A DNA stretch of 64,000 nt from Sphingobacterium bovistauri (GCF_020295405.1 NZ_JADEYP010000008.1:62001-126000), one strand, 5' to 3'. Shown: positions 19,289 to 28,983, counted from the stretch's first letter. Translations and numbers: made by a program. Notes: generated by a model not told the origin, from the letters alone.

Positions 19289-19482
19289 AAATAAAAATTA
19301 CAAAGATTTTCTGTTAATAATTTTATAGCTCTATACTTAATAGACTATAGTTGTATTCTAGTGCAACGACTAAAAATATATAATATTAGTTCGAAAGTAC
19401 TCTAAATATGAATACAAAATATAAAATATTATCCATTTTCCGATTCATTTGTCGTTTGTAGCCTTTGGCAAGGCATTATAAA

Positions 19483-19520
19483 AATATGAATAAAATATTT
19501 ACCATAATTTTATTCATATT
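19483..19520. repeat. 14-base inverted repeat, candidate operator
   Basis: AATATGAATAAAAT at 19483-19496 is perfectly inverted at 19507-19520, with a 10-base spacer. Its right arm overlaps the left arm of the next inverted repeat, so the two dyads form one composite element. It lies upstream of the susC -7 box. A regulatory role is inferred. Confidence 0.6.
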
Positions 19521-19546
19521 CAAATATAATATTTATATTTGAATAT
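19516..19546. repeat. Inverted repeat overlapping the susC promoter box
   Basis: Fourteen bases at 19516-19529 are perfectly inverted at 19533-19546, with a 3-base centre. The right arm contains the TATATTTG box, so a protein bound here would cover the promoter. It is the best candidate for an IclR-type repressor site; it could instead act as a hairpin only if transcribed. Confidence 0.6.
19534..19541 (+). promoter_or_regulatory. Bacteroidota -7 promoter element (TATATTTG) for susC
   Basis: TATATTTG matches the Bacteroidota sigma-70 -7 consensus TAnnTTTG and lies about 56 bases before the susC ATG, leaving a leader of about 45-50 bases. No clear TTG-type -33 box is seen at the usual distance, which is common for regulated promoters. 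Confidence 0.5.
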
Positions 19547-19596
19547 ACATCAGTGCTCACACTTACTAGTATACATAACCAAGTATAAATAAATCT

Positions 19597-22500
19597 ATGT
19601 TAAAGCAAAGTTTACATTTCTATGTGTCAATGTTAGTATTGGTACCTAGTATTTCAAATTTAAAAGCAACAACTGTAGCTTACGAGAAATCCTTATTTCA
19701 ACAAACTCCTATTACATACAAAGGAAAAGTAGTTAATAACACTAACGAACCAATTAATGATGTATCGGTTAAATATGCTGGAAAGACTGTTAAAACAGAC
19801 AACAATGGTAATTTTTCTATTGTATTAGAAAATGCAACAGAAGTGCAGTTTTCTGCAATTGGTTTCCAAACAAATACTGTTTTCATTTCCAAAAATGAAG
19901 AATCAACTATTGTATTACAATCAAAAGATGAGGAATTAGAAGAAGTCGTAGTTGTTGGTTATTCTACACAAAAGAAAGCTAATGTTTCAGGATCAGTTGC
20001 AAGTGTTGATGGAAAGACTCTTAATCAACGACCAGCTCCTAATGCAGGAAATTTATTGCAGGGAAGAATACCCGGCTTGCAAGTAACACAAGGATCAGGA
20101 GAACCGGGAAGAGATTCTCCTGGATTATTGATTCGTGGTAGAGGGAGTTTTGGAAGCAGCGTTTCACCACTGGTTTTGATAGATGGTGTAGTTGGTTCTT
20201 TGCAATCGATATTACCTGCAGATATAGAAAATGTTACAGTATTAAAAGATGCGGCTTCAGCTGCAATATATGGGTCTAGAGCAGCAAATGGTGTTGTTTT
20301 AGTAACAACTAAATCTGGTAAGAAGGGTTCAAGCTCTATAAATTATTCTGTGAATTACGGGAGACATCTTCCAACTGCAGTTCCAGATTTAATTACCAAT
20401 TCGGCTGAATATATGGAAATGTATAATATTGCAGCTCAAAGGTCAGGTATATCCTTTCGTTTTCCAGCTCAAGATATTGAAAAATATAGAAATAGCACCG
20501 ATGATGCTTATCCCAATTTTGATAATATTGATTATTATATAAATAGTGCAAATGTGGTGAACCACAATATATCCCTTTCTGGAGGAGCAGAAAAAAGTAC
20601 ATACAATCTTTCTTTAGGTTATCTTGATCAAGATGGTATGATTGAGGGATATAAATTTAAAAGATGGAATGCTTTATTGAACTATAAAAATGATATCAGT
20701 AAGTACGTCAAAGTAGGAACAATAATTAATGCGACATATAGAGATCGTAAAGAACCACCATTCACCGGTGAAAACATGGCTTTAGCTATTTATGCAGCAG
20801 GTCCACTGTATGGTCCTTTTTTACCAGATGGTAGTGGAAGAGTTGTTTCAAGAGCATACCAAGATGAAGGGCGTAATAGAAATCCTCAAGAATATTATGC
20901 GATGGGTAATCAAAATACAAAAGATTATAATTTAAATGCCCAAGCTTTCATTGAAATTAATCCGTTTAAAGGTTTAACTTGGACAAATAAAGTTGCCATA
21001 AATTATGAAGATAATGTTTATAAAATGCATCAAAAACCATATGACGCATATTTATTGCAGGGACGTGATGCTTCTACTGGTGATTATATAAAATCTTCAT
21101 TTGGACCTGATATTTTAGGTGTTACTGACCAATATTCTAAATCACTAACGCCTACAATTTATTCTGTTTTAAATTATAATACAAGTGTCGGAAATGGTCA
21201 TAATATATCTGCTTTAGCAGGCTATGAGCAAGTGTCCTATAAAATACAAAGTTTAAGAGGACGTCGTACAGCAACGGCCTATCCTAATTTAGATGAATTG
21301 CAGGGATATTTACCTTCAGGAGAGACCCTTTATTTTACGCATCCAAGGCTTCCATCATTAATTACTCCTTCGGAATGGGCACTTCAATCGTTTTTTGCGC
21401 GTTTAGCATATAATTTTCAAGATAGATATATTTTAGAATCCAATTTAAGATATGATGGAACCTCTAAAGTATCTCCTGATTATCGATGGGGGATGTTCCC
21501 TTCAATTTCAGGAGCATGGGTCGCATCAAAAGAAGAGTTCTTTAATAATGCCTTTCCTTGGCTATCGGAATTTAAATTGCGCTCTTCTTATGGAGTATTA
21601 GGTAATCAAGATATTTCAACTTATGCATATCAGAATGTGCTTGATATAAATGGGATATATTATTCTTATGATAATAGCCAATTATCACAGGGAGCAGTTG
21701 TAAATAGGTTTATGGATCAAAGCTTGAAATGGGAATCTACAAGTATATTTAATTTGGGAATCGATGCTACGCTTAAAAATAGAGTATTAGGATTTACGTT
21801 TGATTGGTTTAACAAAACTAGTTTTGATATTCTAGCACAACAACCTATTCCAGCCAGTTTGGGTTTAAGTAGTCCAACGGTTAATGATGGTAAATTACGT
21901 AATAAAGGGATAGAATTAAATCTATTCCATCAATATAAAATTGGTGAAGTTAATTATGGATTGAATGCTATGATTTCAACTGCATACAATGAGCTGTTAC
22001 ATATCCGAGTTCCAAATTATGGGAATAGAATACGTGAGATTGGCCAACCTTTTGATGCGCACTATTTATATGTATGGGATGGTGTTTTTCAGGAAGAAGA
22101 TATCAATAACCCCAATGTTCCTGAGCATCAGTTAAATCCTAATCCTCGTGCAGGAGATTTAAAAATGAAGGATATAAATGGTGATGGTAAGGTTGATGTT
22201 AATGATAGACAGGTAGTGGCGGGAGCTTATCCTGATTTTACCTATTCGTTTGGACTAAATCTGGGGTATAAAGGATTTTCATTAAATGCTTTTTTTCAAG
22301 GTATTGAAGGTGTGAAAAATAGAGTGGAGAATTGGGGGGTTGATCCATTCATGCAGGGCACAGCACCAACTACTGAATGGCGTAATGCGTGGACTGCCGA
22401 AAATAGAAGCAATGAAATTCCTGCTTTATACGTTGCCGGTTATCAGGGCGTTGCTAACTATAAAGCATCTACTTATTATTTGCGTGATGCATCTTATTTG

Positions 22501-22713
22501 CGATTGAAAAACTTAATGTTATCATATGATGTACCTGTAAGTTTTATGAATAAATTAAAAGCAAAGAATGCACAAATTTATTTTTCTGCAGACAATCTAT
22601 TTACTATAACAGAATACAAAGGAGCAGATCCTGAAAGGGCAAGTACTTCGGGGAATTTTGCCCAGTATCCGCAAGCCAAAATATTTAGTTTGGGCGCATC
22701 TTTAACATTCTAA
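19597..22713 (+). CDS. SusC-family TonB-dependent outer-membrane transporter
   Basis: 1038 residues. After a signal region there is a carboxypeptidase-regulatory-like beta domain (ITYKGKVVNNTNEPINDVSVKYAG, residues about 38-110), a TonB-box-like EELEEVVVVGYST, the plug domain (GRIPGLQVTQGSGEPG, IENVTVLKDAASAAIYGSRA) and a 22-strand barrel ending in ...FSLGASLTF with the terminal Phe typical of outer-membrane barrels. It forms a lidded importer with the downstream SusD and takes up an oligosaccharide or other ligand, energised by TonB. It lacks the N-terminal STN signalling domain, so it is not an ECF-sigma transducer. It begins the IclR-linked operon that continues into CoA-transferase genes. 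Confidence 0.93.
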   Translation: MLKQSLHFYVSMLVLVPSISNLKATTVAYEKSLFQQTPITYKGKVVNNTNEPINDVSVKYAGKTVKTDNNGNFSIVLENATEVQFSAIGFQTNTVFISKNEESTIVLQSKDEELEEVVVVGYSTQKKANVSGSVASVDGKTLNQRPAPNAGNLLQGRIPGLQVTQGSGEPGRDSPGLLIRGRGSFGSSVSPLVLIDGVVGSLQSILPADIENVTVLKDAASAAIYGSRAANGVVLVTTKSGKKGSSSINYSVNYGRHLPTAVPDLITNSAEYMEMYNIAAQRSGISFRFPAQDIEKYRNSTDDAYPNFDNIDYYINSANVVNHNISLSGGAEKSTYNLSLGYLDQDGMIEGYKFKRWNALLNYKNDISKYVKVGTIINATYRDRKEPPFTGENMALAIYAAGPLYGPFLPDGSGRVVSRAYQDEGRNRNPQEYYAMGNQNTKDYNLNAQAFIEINPFKGLTWTNKVAINYEDNVYKMHQKPYDAYLLQGRDASTGDYIKSSFGPDILGVTDQYSKSLTPTIYSVLNYNTSVGNGHNISALAGYEQVSYKIQSLRGRRTATAYPNLDELQGYLPSGETLYFTHPRLPSLITPSEWALQSFFARLAYNFQDRYILESNLRYDGTSKVSPDYRWGMFPSISGAWVASKEEFFNNAFPWLSEFKLRSSYGVLGNQDISTYAYQNVLDINGIYYSYDNSQLSQGAVVNRFMDQSLKWESTSIFNLGIDATLKNRVLGFTFDWFNKTSFDILAQQPIPASLGLSSPTVNDGKLRNKGIELNLFHQYKIGEVNYGLNAMISTAYNELLHIRVPNYGNRIREIGQPFDAHYLYVWDGVFQEEDINNPNVPEHQLNPNPRAGDLKMKDINGDGKVDVNDRQVVAGAYPDFTYSFGLNLGYKGFSLNAFFQGIEGVKNRVENWGVDPFMQGTAPTTEWRNAWTAENRSNEIPALYVAGYQGVANYKASTYYLRDASYLRLKNLMLSYDVPVSFMNKLKAKNAQIYFSADNLFTITEYKGADPERASTSGNFAQYPQAKIFSLGASLTF

Positions 22714-22738
22714 TTTCGCTTTCTAAAAATTATAAAAA

Positions 22739-24286
22739 ATGAGAAAAATTAATCTAAATATATTGATGGGCGTTGCATTTCTATCTCTTTGCAATGTTTC
22801 ATGTGATGGTTTTCTTGATAAAAACCCCTTAATAAGTGTTTCTGATGATATTTTTTGGAATAATGAAGAGGATGTAAAAATTGCTCTAGCAGGAGTATAC
22901 TCAAGGCTTCAAGAAAATTTCATGGGGTATGAAAGAGTATACTATGATGCACTGAGCGACAATGCATTCCCTGATCCTGGAAATAGTAATCAGGCTAATA
23001 TTGGTAGTTTAACAATTGGTGGCATTTCTCCAGGGTTAGGTGGCGCGATGGTAAATATGTACAGTACTCCCTATAAATTAGTGTCATCTGTAAATTATTT
23101 TCTAGACAACATTGATAAAGCAAACTTGGGTGAGAGTAGGGGCAACAATTATAAAGCAGAAGCACGTTTTTTACGTGCATTGGCTTATTTTGAATTAGTT
23201 CAGCAATTTGGAGGTGTAGTAATTTATAGAAATTTCGTAAGTGAGCTTCAAGATGTGAGAATTCCAAAATCGTCAATTGAAGAGGTATATGAATTTATAT
23301 ATGAAGATTTAGATTTCGCAATACAACATCTTTCGAACGAAAAATATAATGGCCATGCTGTAAAGGCTAGTGCACAAGGAATCAAAGCTCGAGCTCTCAT
23401 GGTGCAAAATAAATGGACGGAGGCTATTCCATTGTTACGTGAGATTATTAACGACAATAAACATGGTTTAGCTGATGATTATGCATCAATTTTCACTACG
23501 AATGGACAGGCTAAAGATAATATTAATAAGGAAATATTGTTTTCCACATGTTATCTAGCGCCGAATAATGTACATCGATTAAGGCCTGGTGCTGGAGGTC
23601 TTGACATTGAACTAGGCTGGTATGCATTAATGCAGCCTTATCAAAATCTTGTGAATGCCTATGGAATGAAGGATGGCAAAAGCATTAGTGAATCAAGTTT
23701 ATATGATTCCGAAAAGCCATATGAAAACAGAGATCCCCGTCTATATGCCACTGTAAAACTCCCAACTGATGTTTGGAGAAATCCAAATACTAATGCAGTT
23801 GTGCCTATTTATAATACATATACAGGATTTCATACAAAGAAATATGTTGATCTAAACAGATTACCTTTTACAAATGCAACAGCTGCAATGTCTGATCAGG
23901 ATTATATCCATCTTCGTTATGCCGATATATTGCTAATGCTTGCTGAAGCATTAAATGAGTCAGCAGGACCTTCTATTGAAGCCTACGATTTAGTAGATCA
24001 AATTAGAGGACGAAAATCTGTAAACCTACCAGCTATAGACAAGACAAAATATAGTACACAGAGTGCTTTACGTGAGCAAATTAGAAATGAAAGAAGGGTT
24101 GAGTTTGCTTTAGAGGGACATAGGTATCATGATCTTAAAAGATGGAAAATTGCACATGAAGTTTTACCTAAACTATCTAGTCCTTCTGGTATTCCTTATG
24201 TCTTTGAACAACACAATTATTATTTGCCATTTACGATTACAGAATTAGATAATAATCCTAATCTTATACAGAATGAAGGATATTAA
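22739..24286 (+). CDS. SusD-family surface lipoprotein
   Basis: 515 residues with lipoprotein signal MRKINLNILMGVAFLSLCNVSC followed by DGFLDKNPL. Family marks are the TPR-like helices (NNYKAEARFLRALAYFELVQQFGGV), the RAYNE-type C-terminal region DYIHLRYADILLMLAEALNE, IRNERRVEFALEGHRYHDLKRW, and the final aromatic region. It caps the SusC pore and binds the ligand at the cell surface. It follows susC by 25 bases and precedes the first solute-binding homologue by 36 bases, with no terminator between them, so the metabolic genes downstream are likely on the same transcript. Confidence 0.93.
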   Translation: MRKINLNILMGVAFLSLCNVSCDGFLDKNPLISVSDDIFWNNEEDVKIALAGVYSRLQENFMGYERVYYDALSDNAFPDPGNSNQANIGSLTIGGISPGLGGAMVNMYSTPYKLVSSVNYFLDNIDKANLGESRGNNYKAEARFLRALAYFELVQQFGGVVIYRNFVSELQDVRIPKSSIEEVYEFIYEDLDFAIQHLSNEKYNGHAVKASAQGIKARALMVQNKWTEAIPLLREIINDNKHGLADDYASIFTTNGQAKDNINKEILFSTCYLAPNNVHRLRPGAGGLDIELGWYALMQPYQNLVNAYGMKDGKSISESSLYDSEKPYENRDPRLYATVKLPTDVWRNPNTNAVVPIYNTYTGFHTKKYVDLNRLPFTNATAAMSDQDYIHLRYADILLMLAEALNESAGPSIEAYDLVDQIRGRKSVNLPAIDKTKYSTQSALREQIRNERRVEFALEGHRYHDLKRWKIAHEVLPKLSSPSGIPYVFEQHNYYLPFTITELDNNPNLIQNEGY

Positions 24287-24322
24287 ATAATTTTCAATGA
24301 CCAAACCACTTACACAATTATA

Positions 24323-25474
24323 ATGAATAGTAAAATACAATTAAAAGGAATAACATGGGGGCATAGTAGAGGATACGTACCAATGGTAGCATCTGCTCAA
24401 CGCTTTGAAGAATTAAATCTAGGTGTTGAAATTATATGGAAGAAACGTACGCTTCAAGAATTTGCAGATAAATCAATTATGGAACTAGCTCATGAATATG
24501 ATTTATTGGTTATTGATCATCCATGGACAGGGCATGCCTCTAAAGAAAATATGTTAGTTCCTTTTGATGATTATCTTTCAGCAGAATATATGCAAGATCA
24601 AAAAAGTAATTCTGTGGGAAAATCATATGAAAGCTATAATTTTCAAAATAAACAATGGGCGCTAGCAATAGATGCAGCTACGCCAGTAGCCGCATCTAGA
24701 GCTGATTTGCTCGAAGAAATGGGGTTGAAAATTCCGGAAAGTTTTGATGAACTTATAGATCTTGCAAAATTGGGTAAAGTAGGATTTTCATTAATACCTG
24801 TAGATGTATTGATGAGTTTTTATATGTTTTGCTGCTCGTTAGGCGAAGAGCCCTGTCAGTCTAAGGACTATGTAATCAGTACAGAAGTTGGAGTAAAAGC
24901 ATTAAAGTTATTTAAGGCATTATCTGACCTAGTTGATGAACGTTTTTATTCTAAAAATCCATTTATGGTTTATGAAGACATGGTCAATAATGATGATATC
25001 GTTTATTGTCCCTTTGCTTATGGTTATTCAAACTATTCAAGACATGGTTATGCAAAAAAGACGTTAACATTTCATGATTTGGTTACTTTAACTGCTGGAA
25101 AACCTATGATTAGTACTTTAGGAGGTGCTGGATTAGCTGTGTCTTCAAAGTCAAAAAATATAGAGCTAGCTGTTAAATACGCTGAATTTGTAGCTTCACC
25201 TATTGTTCAATCTACGATTTATGTTGAAAATGGCGGTCAGCCTGGTCATTTAGCTGCATGGCAGAATGATGTAGTAAATGCAAATAGTAAAAACTATTTC
25301 AAAAATACACTACCAACTCTTCAAAATGCTTATCTACGTCCGCGCTATTATGGACATTTATATTTCCAAGATAATGCCGGTGATATAGTTGTCGACTATT
25401 TGAGATATAGTAAGGATGAAAAAAATGTTCTAGAATCTTTAAATAAATTATATAAAGAATCCCAAGATAAGTAA
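24323..25474 (+). CDS. Solute-binding-protein homologue lacking a signal peptide (copy 1)
   Basis: 383 residues resembling family 1 extracellular solute-binding proteins of ABC sugar importers: LKGITWGHSRGYVPMVASAQRFEEL at the N-terminus, YDLLVIDHPWTGHAS in the first lobe, WALAIDAATPVAASRADLLEEMGL at the hinge, and PMISTLGGAGLAVSSKSKN followed by AVKYAEFVASP in the second lobe. The protein starts where mature binding proteins normally begin; there is no hydrophobic signal or lipobox, and no upstream in-frame extension provides one. No ABC permease or ATPase is nearby. It is therefore probably cytoplasmic, where it may bind or hand over the substrate of the neighbouring enzymes; that role is inference. 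Its stop overlaps the following CoA-transferase start by one base. Confidence 0.8.
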   Translation: MNSKIQLKGITWGHSRGYVPMVASAQRFEELNLGVEIIWKKRTLQEFADKSIMELAHEYDLLVIDHPWTGHASKENMLVPFDDYLSAEYMQDQKSNSVGKSYESYNFQNKQWALAIDAATPVAASRADLLEEMGLKIPESFDELIDLAKLGKVGFSLIPVDVLMSFYMFCCSLGEEPCQSKDYVISTEVGVKALKLFKALSDLVDERFYSKNPFMVYEDMVNNDDIVYCPFAYGYSNYSRHGYAKKTLTFHDLVTLTAGKPMISTLGGAGLAVSSKSKNIELAVKYAEFVASPIVQSTIYVENGGQPGHLAAWQNDVVNANSKNYFKNTLPTLQNAYLRPRYYGHLYFQDNAGDIVVDYLRYSKDEKNVLESLNKLYKESQDK

Positions 25475-26622
25475 TGAAAAAGCCATTAGAAGGATTAGTT
25501 GTATTAGAGTTTTCTCAGTTTTTGGCTGGACCGACTGCTGGTTTACGCTTAGCAGACATGGGGGCTCGTGTTATTAAAATTGAGAGGCCCAATGGAGGTG
25601 ACGCTGGGCGTCAAATTGCTATTAAAAATTTATTTGTAGAGGATAGTAGCCTTGTATTTCATACTATTAACCGGAATAAAGAATCATTTGCTGCCGATTT
25701 GAAAGATCCAGAGGATTTGGCATTAGTTAAGAAATTAATTGAAAAAGCAGATGTGATCACACATAATTTTAGACCTGGTATCATGGAAAAACTTGGGCTA
25801 GATTATGAAAATGTGAAGCTTTTAAATGATAAAATAATATATGCAGTAGTAACTGGGTATGGGACGAAAGGACCTTGGTCAACTAAACCTGGACAGGATT
25901 TATTAGTTCAATCGGTTTCCGGATTAACATGGTTGACAGGAAATAAGCAAGATGGTCCTATTCCTTTTGGTCTATCTGTAGTTGATATGTATTGCGCAAC
26001 GCATCTTACACAAGGCATATTAGCAGCATTAATAAGACGTGCTAAAACAAATAAAAGTGCTTTAGTAGAAGTTAGCTTATTGGAATCTGCTTTAGATATG
26101 CAATTTGAAGTGTTGACATCATTTTTAAATGATGGAAATAAAAATCCAAATAGAAGTGAAATAAGGGGGGCAGGTCATGCTTACCTAAGTGCGCCTTATG
26201 GAATTTATAAAACAACTGATAGTTATATCGCTATTGCAATGGGGGATATTAACAAACTTTTAAATGTACTATCAATTGATGGAAAGGAATACTCAGATTC
26301 AGCAACATGGTTTAGAGATCGTGATACAATATTAAAAATATTAGGAGAGAATATTCTTTCTTGGAATGCTAAAGAATTGGAACTATTGCTTGAAGAAAAT
26401 GGCTTTTGGAGTGCAGAAATAAAAAATTATACGGATTTTCTAAATAGTGATGGATTTTTACAATCTAAGATGTTACATTATGTCAAATTACATTCAGGTA
26501 ATACATTAACTACAACGCGAAGTGTCTATCAAATTGATGGAAAATACTTTTTGAGCGATAAACCTGCCCCTAAAATTGGAGAACATAATGCCGTTATTTT
26601 TAATGATTATTTGAACGATTGA
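25474..26622 (+). CDS. CaiB/BaiF family (class III) CoA-transferase, copy 1
   Basis: 382 residues, cytosolic. The N-terminal signature LEFSQFLAGPTAGLRLADMGARVIKIERP and NRNKESFAADLKDPED lead to ITHNFRPGIMEKLGLDY. The likely catalytic Asp is Asp142 in KPGQDLLVQSVSGLTW. The small domain follows with SAPYGIYKTTDSYIAIAMG. Class III enzymes move CoA between carboxylic acids, forming an acyl-CoA through a mixed anhydride on the Asp. The gene overlaps the solute-binding homologue before it and lies 2 bases before a paralogous CoA-transferase. This suggests activation of an imported organic acid, with the substrate unknown. It could pair with its neighbour as a hetero-oligomer. Confidence 0.92.
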   Translation: MKKPLEGLVVLEFSQFLAGPTAGLRLADMGARVIKIERPNGGDAGRQIAIKNLFVEDSSLVFHTINRNKESFAADLKDPEDLALVKKLIEKADVITHNFRPGIMEKLGLDYENVKLLNDKIIYAVVTGYGTKGPWSTKPGQDLLVQSVSGLTWLTGNKQDGPIPFGLSVVDMYCATHLTQGILAALIRRAKTNKSALVEVSLLESALDMQFEVLTSFLNDGNKNPNRSEIRGAGHAYLSAPYGIYKTTDSYIAIAMGDINKLLNVLSIDGKEYSDSATWFRDRDTILKILGENILSWNAKELELLLEENGFWSAEIKNYTDFLNSDGFLQSKMLHYVKLHSGNTLTTTRSVYQIDGKYFLSDKPAPKIGEHNAVIFNDYLND

Positions 26623-26624
26623 TT

Positions 26625-27767
26625 ATGCTACCTTTAGAAAACTACTTAGTTATTGACTTTAGCCAATTTTTGGCGGGACCATTAGCAAGTTTAAGACTTG
26701 CTGATCTTGGTGCTCGTGTAATCAAGATTGAAAAACCATTAACAGGAGATATTTGCAGACATTTATATACTTCTGATACTATTTTAAATGGTACATCCAC
26801 AGTATTTCATGCGATCAATAGAAATAAAGAAAGTGTTGCTCTTGATATTAAAAATGAAGTAGATAAAGCTGTAATAACAGACTTGATTAAAAAAGCAGAT
26901 GTCGTAATCCATAATTTCCGACCAGGTGTAATGGAAAGATTAGGCTTTGATCAATCAAGTGTAAGAAAGATAAATACGAATGTTATCTATGCAGAAATAT
27001 CAGGCTACGGAGTGGATAACCCTTGGTCAAGTAAACCTGGTCAAGATTTACTGTTACAGTCTATGACAGGTATGACTTGGTTAAGTGGGAATGCTAGTCA
27101 TGGACCCGTACCAATGGGCTTATCTATTGTAGATATGTTCGCTGGATCTAATCTGAGTTCTGCAATACTGGCATGTCTATATCGAAAGGTGATTCATAAT
27201 ATTGGGGCGTATGTACATATATCTATGTTAGATACAGCGGCTGATATTCAATTTGAAGTAATAACGACATATTATCAAGATGGTGGGCAATTGCCTAATC
27301 GTACAGAGACAAGTAATGCTAATGCATATTTAGGTGCGCCATACGGAATATATAAAACTAAAGATGGCTTTCTCACGCTAGCTATGGGTTCTATTCCTCA
27401 ATTGGGGCAGCTATTAGGTTGTGCCCAATTGGGAGAGTTTATGCAGGCATCAGAAGCGTTTGAAAGACGCGATGAAATTAAAAATATTTTAACTAAACAT
27501 CTTCAAAATCAAGATACTGCATATTGGCTAAATATTTTAGAAGCAGCTGATATTTGGTGCGCTGATGTATTATCTTGGAATCATCTGTTTGAGCACGATG
27601 GGTTCAAAGCAGTTGAAATGATCCAAACAGTAAATATGGGTGATGGATTTCAATATGGTACAACACGTTGTCCAATTCGTATTGATGGTAAGCCTATCTT
27701 TTCAGAGCAAGGATCACCGAACTTAGGTGAGCATAATGAACAAATATTAAAAGAGCTTTATGGATAA
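26625..27767 (+). CDS. CaiB/BaiF family (class III) CoA-transferase, copy 2
   Basis: About 380 residues, clearly paralogous to the preceding gene: IDFSQFLAGPLASLRLADLG, VVIHNFRPGVMERLGFD, and Asp141 in KPGQDLLLQSMTGMTW as the likely catalytic residue; the C-terminal part again has GAPYGIYKTKDGFLTLAMG. The start is ATG 26625; an upstream in-frame TTG adds two residues and overlaps the previous stop. Its own 3' end overlaps the next binding-protein homologue by 8 bases. Two adjacent copies may form an interlocked heterodimer or use two different acids; sequence alone cannot decide. Both keep the Asp, so neither looks inactive. Confidence 0.92.
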   Translation: MLPLENYLVIDFSQFLAGPLASLRLADLGARVIKIEKPLTGDICRHLYTSDTILNGTSTVFHAINRNKESVALDIKNEVDKAVITDLIKKADVVIHNFRPGVMERLGFDQSSVRKINTNVIYAEISGYGVDNPWSSKPGQDLLLQSMTGMTWLSGNASHGPVPMGLSIVDMFAGSNLSSAILACLYRKVIHNIGAYVHISMLDTAADIQFEVITTYYQDGGQLPNRTETSNANAYLGAPYGIYKTKDGFLTLAMGSIPQLGQLLGCAQLGEFMQASEAFERRDEIKNILTKHLQNQDTAYWLNILEAADIWCADVLSWNHLFEHDGFKAVEMIQTVNMGDGFQYGTTRCPIRIDGKPIFSEQGSPNLGEHNEQILKELYG

Positions 27768-28983
27768 ATTACGATTTGCGGTCAGAAAATTCGGGCCTTT
27801 TGAGGATGTATTAGAATCATTGTTGAATTCATACAATGAGCTCAACAAAAGCGCAATAGATATTGAATTTGTACCAATGGATTTAGAAGAATTATATTCT
27901 GAATTGATTATAAAGGAAGGTCTTAAATCTGGAATTTGGGATTTGGTACATATTAATACGGACTGGATCTCGAAAGCCCATTCTCAAAATAGTTTACATA
28001 TTCTAAACAATTTTTTAGAAAAAAATCCGGTAGAAGATTACAAAAATGCATGGAGTAAGAGCCTTTTATATTTTCAAAATTTTGATAATGATATTCTAGC
28101 TTTACCTTTTCATGATGGTCCTGAATGTTTAGTTTATAGAAAAGATTTATTCCAAGATCCAAAGGAGAAGGAAAATTTTCAAAAGCAATTCAAGCGTCCA
28201 TTAAAAGTTCCTAAAACATGGGATGAATTTTTGCAAGTAGCATCATTTTTTAATAGACCAGAACAAAATTTATTCGGTACCATTTTCGCAGGTTATCCAG
28301 ATGGGCATAATGCGGTATTTGATTTTTGTATTCAGATTTGGTCGCGGGGGGGAGAGCTTCTAAATAATGACGGGAAAGTAGTTGTTAATAGTCAGATTGC
28401 TGTTCAGGCATTAGATTTCTACAGGCAATTATTTAATAATGAAAACTGTTTGCATTCCCATTCAAAATCTTACGATTCCGTAAAAGCAGGAAATGCTTTT
28501 GCTCAAGGTGAGGTGGCAATGATGGTGAATTGGTTTGGCTTTGCTTCTTGGGCTCAAATTGATAAAGACTCAGCAGTGAAAGGAAACGTTGATATAGCTT
28601 CAATTCCGACAATGCCAGGGATAAAGCCTATTTCCCTTAATGTATATTGGCTTACAGCAGTAGCTACAGGAAGTAGAAATAAGGACCTTGCCTATGATTT
28701 TTTAAAATATTCCATAGGAAAAGAGCAAGATAAATTATTGACGTTAACAGGCGGAGTAGGTTGTAGATTTTCTACTTGGTATGATGAAGAAATCAATTCC
28801 AAAATACCATTTTATAATAAATTAGGTGAATTGCATGAAATCGCAAAAACATTGCCTAAGATAACCAATTGGCCAGAAATAGCTCATATTATAGATAATG
28901 TCGTGACTGAATCTATAACTCAAAATGAGGATAGTTATCTATTATTGTCTATGGCTCAACAAAAAATAAATAGATTAACATGA
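27760..28983 (+). CDS. Solute-binding-protein homologue lacking a signal peptide (copy 2)
   Basis: 407 residues, related to ABC sugar-binding proteins but quite distinct from copy 1. Marks are LYSELIIKEGLKSGIWDLVHINTDWI, ILALPFHDGPECLVYRKDLFQD, VPKTWDEFLQVASFFNRP, and FAQGEVAMMVNWFGFASWAQ, with a C-terminal LAYDFLKYSIGKEQ helix. Residue 1 is directly followed by the first beta-strand (DKLRFAVRKFG), so there is no export signal. It overlaps the upstream CoA-transferase by 8 bases and the downstream oxidoreductase in an ATGA, so synthesis of all three is coupled. No transporter subunits are present. A cytosolic ligand-binding role is inferred; a missed signal sequence is unlikely because the upstream frame lies within the CoA-transferase gene. 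Confidence 0.8.
   Translation: MDKLRFAVRKFGPFEDVLESLLNSYNELNKSAIDIEFVPMDLEELYSELIIKEGLKSGIWDLVHINTDWISKAHSQNSLHILNNFLEKNPVEDYKNAWSKSLLYFQNFDNDILALPFHDGPECLVYRKDLFQDPKEKENFQKQFKRPLKVPKTWDEFLQVASFFNRPEQNLFGTIFAGYPDGHNAVFDFCIQIWSRGGELLNNDGKVVVNSQIAVQALDFYRQLFNNENCLHSHSKSYDSVKAGNAFAQGEVAMMVNWFGFASWAQIDKDSAVKGNVDIASIPTMPGIKPISLNVYWLTAVATGSRNKDLAYDFLKYSIGKEQDKLLTLTGGVGCRFSTWYDEEINSKIPFYNKLGELHEIAKTLPKITNWPEIAHIIDNVVTESITQNEDSYLLLSMAQQKINRLT

Larger units (their letters stand above)
19289..19596. promoter_or_regulatory. Divergent iclR-susC intergenic regulatory region
   Basis: This 308-base stretch holds no credible gene. It is strongly A/T-rich and carries repeated copies of the word ATATGAATA at 19406-19414 and 19484-19492 and, inverted, at 19512-19520. 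Near-copies TATTCAAATAT and ATATTTGAATA flank the putative susC promoter. The arrangement suggests operator sites for the adjacent IclR protein; this is inference. Confidence 0.65.

Noticed and set aside
24323-28983. A complete ABC sugar importer
   Set aside because: Only binding-protein homologues are present, without signal peptides; no permease or ATPase gene is found in the window.
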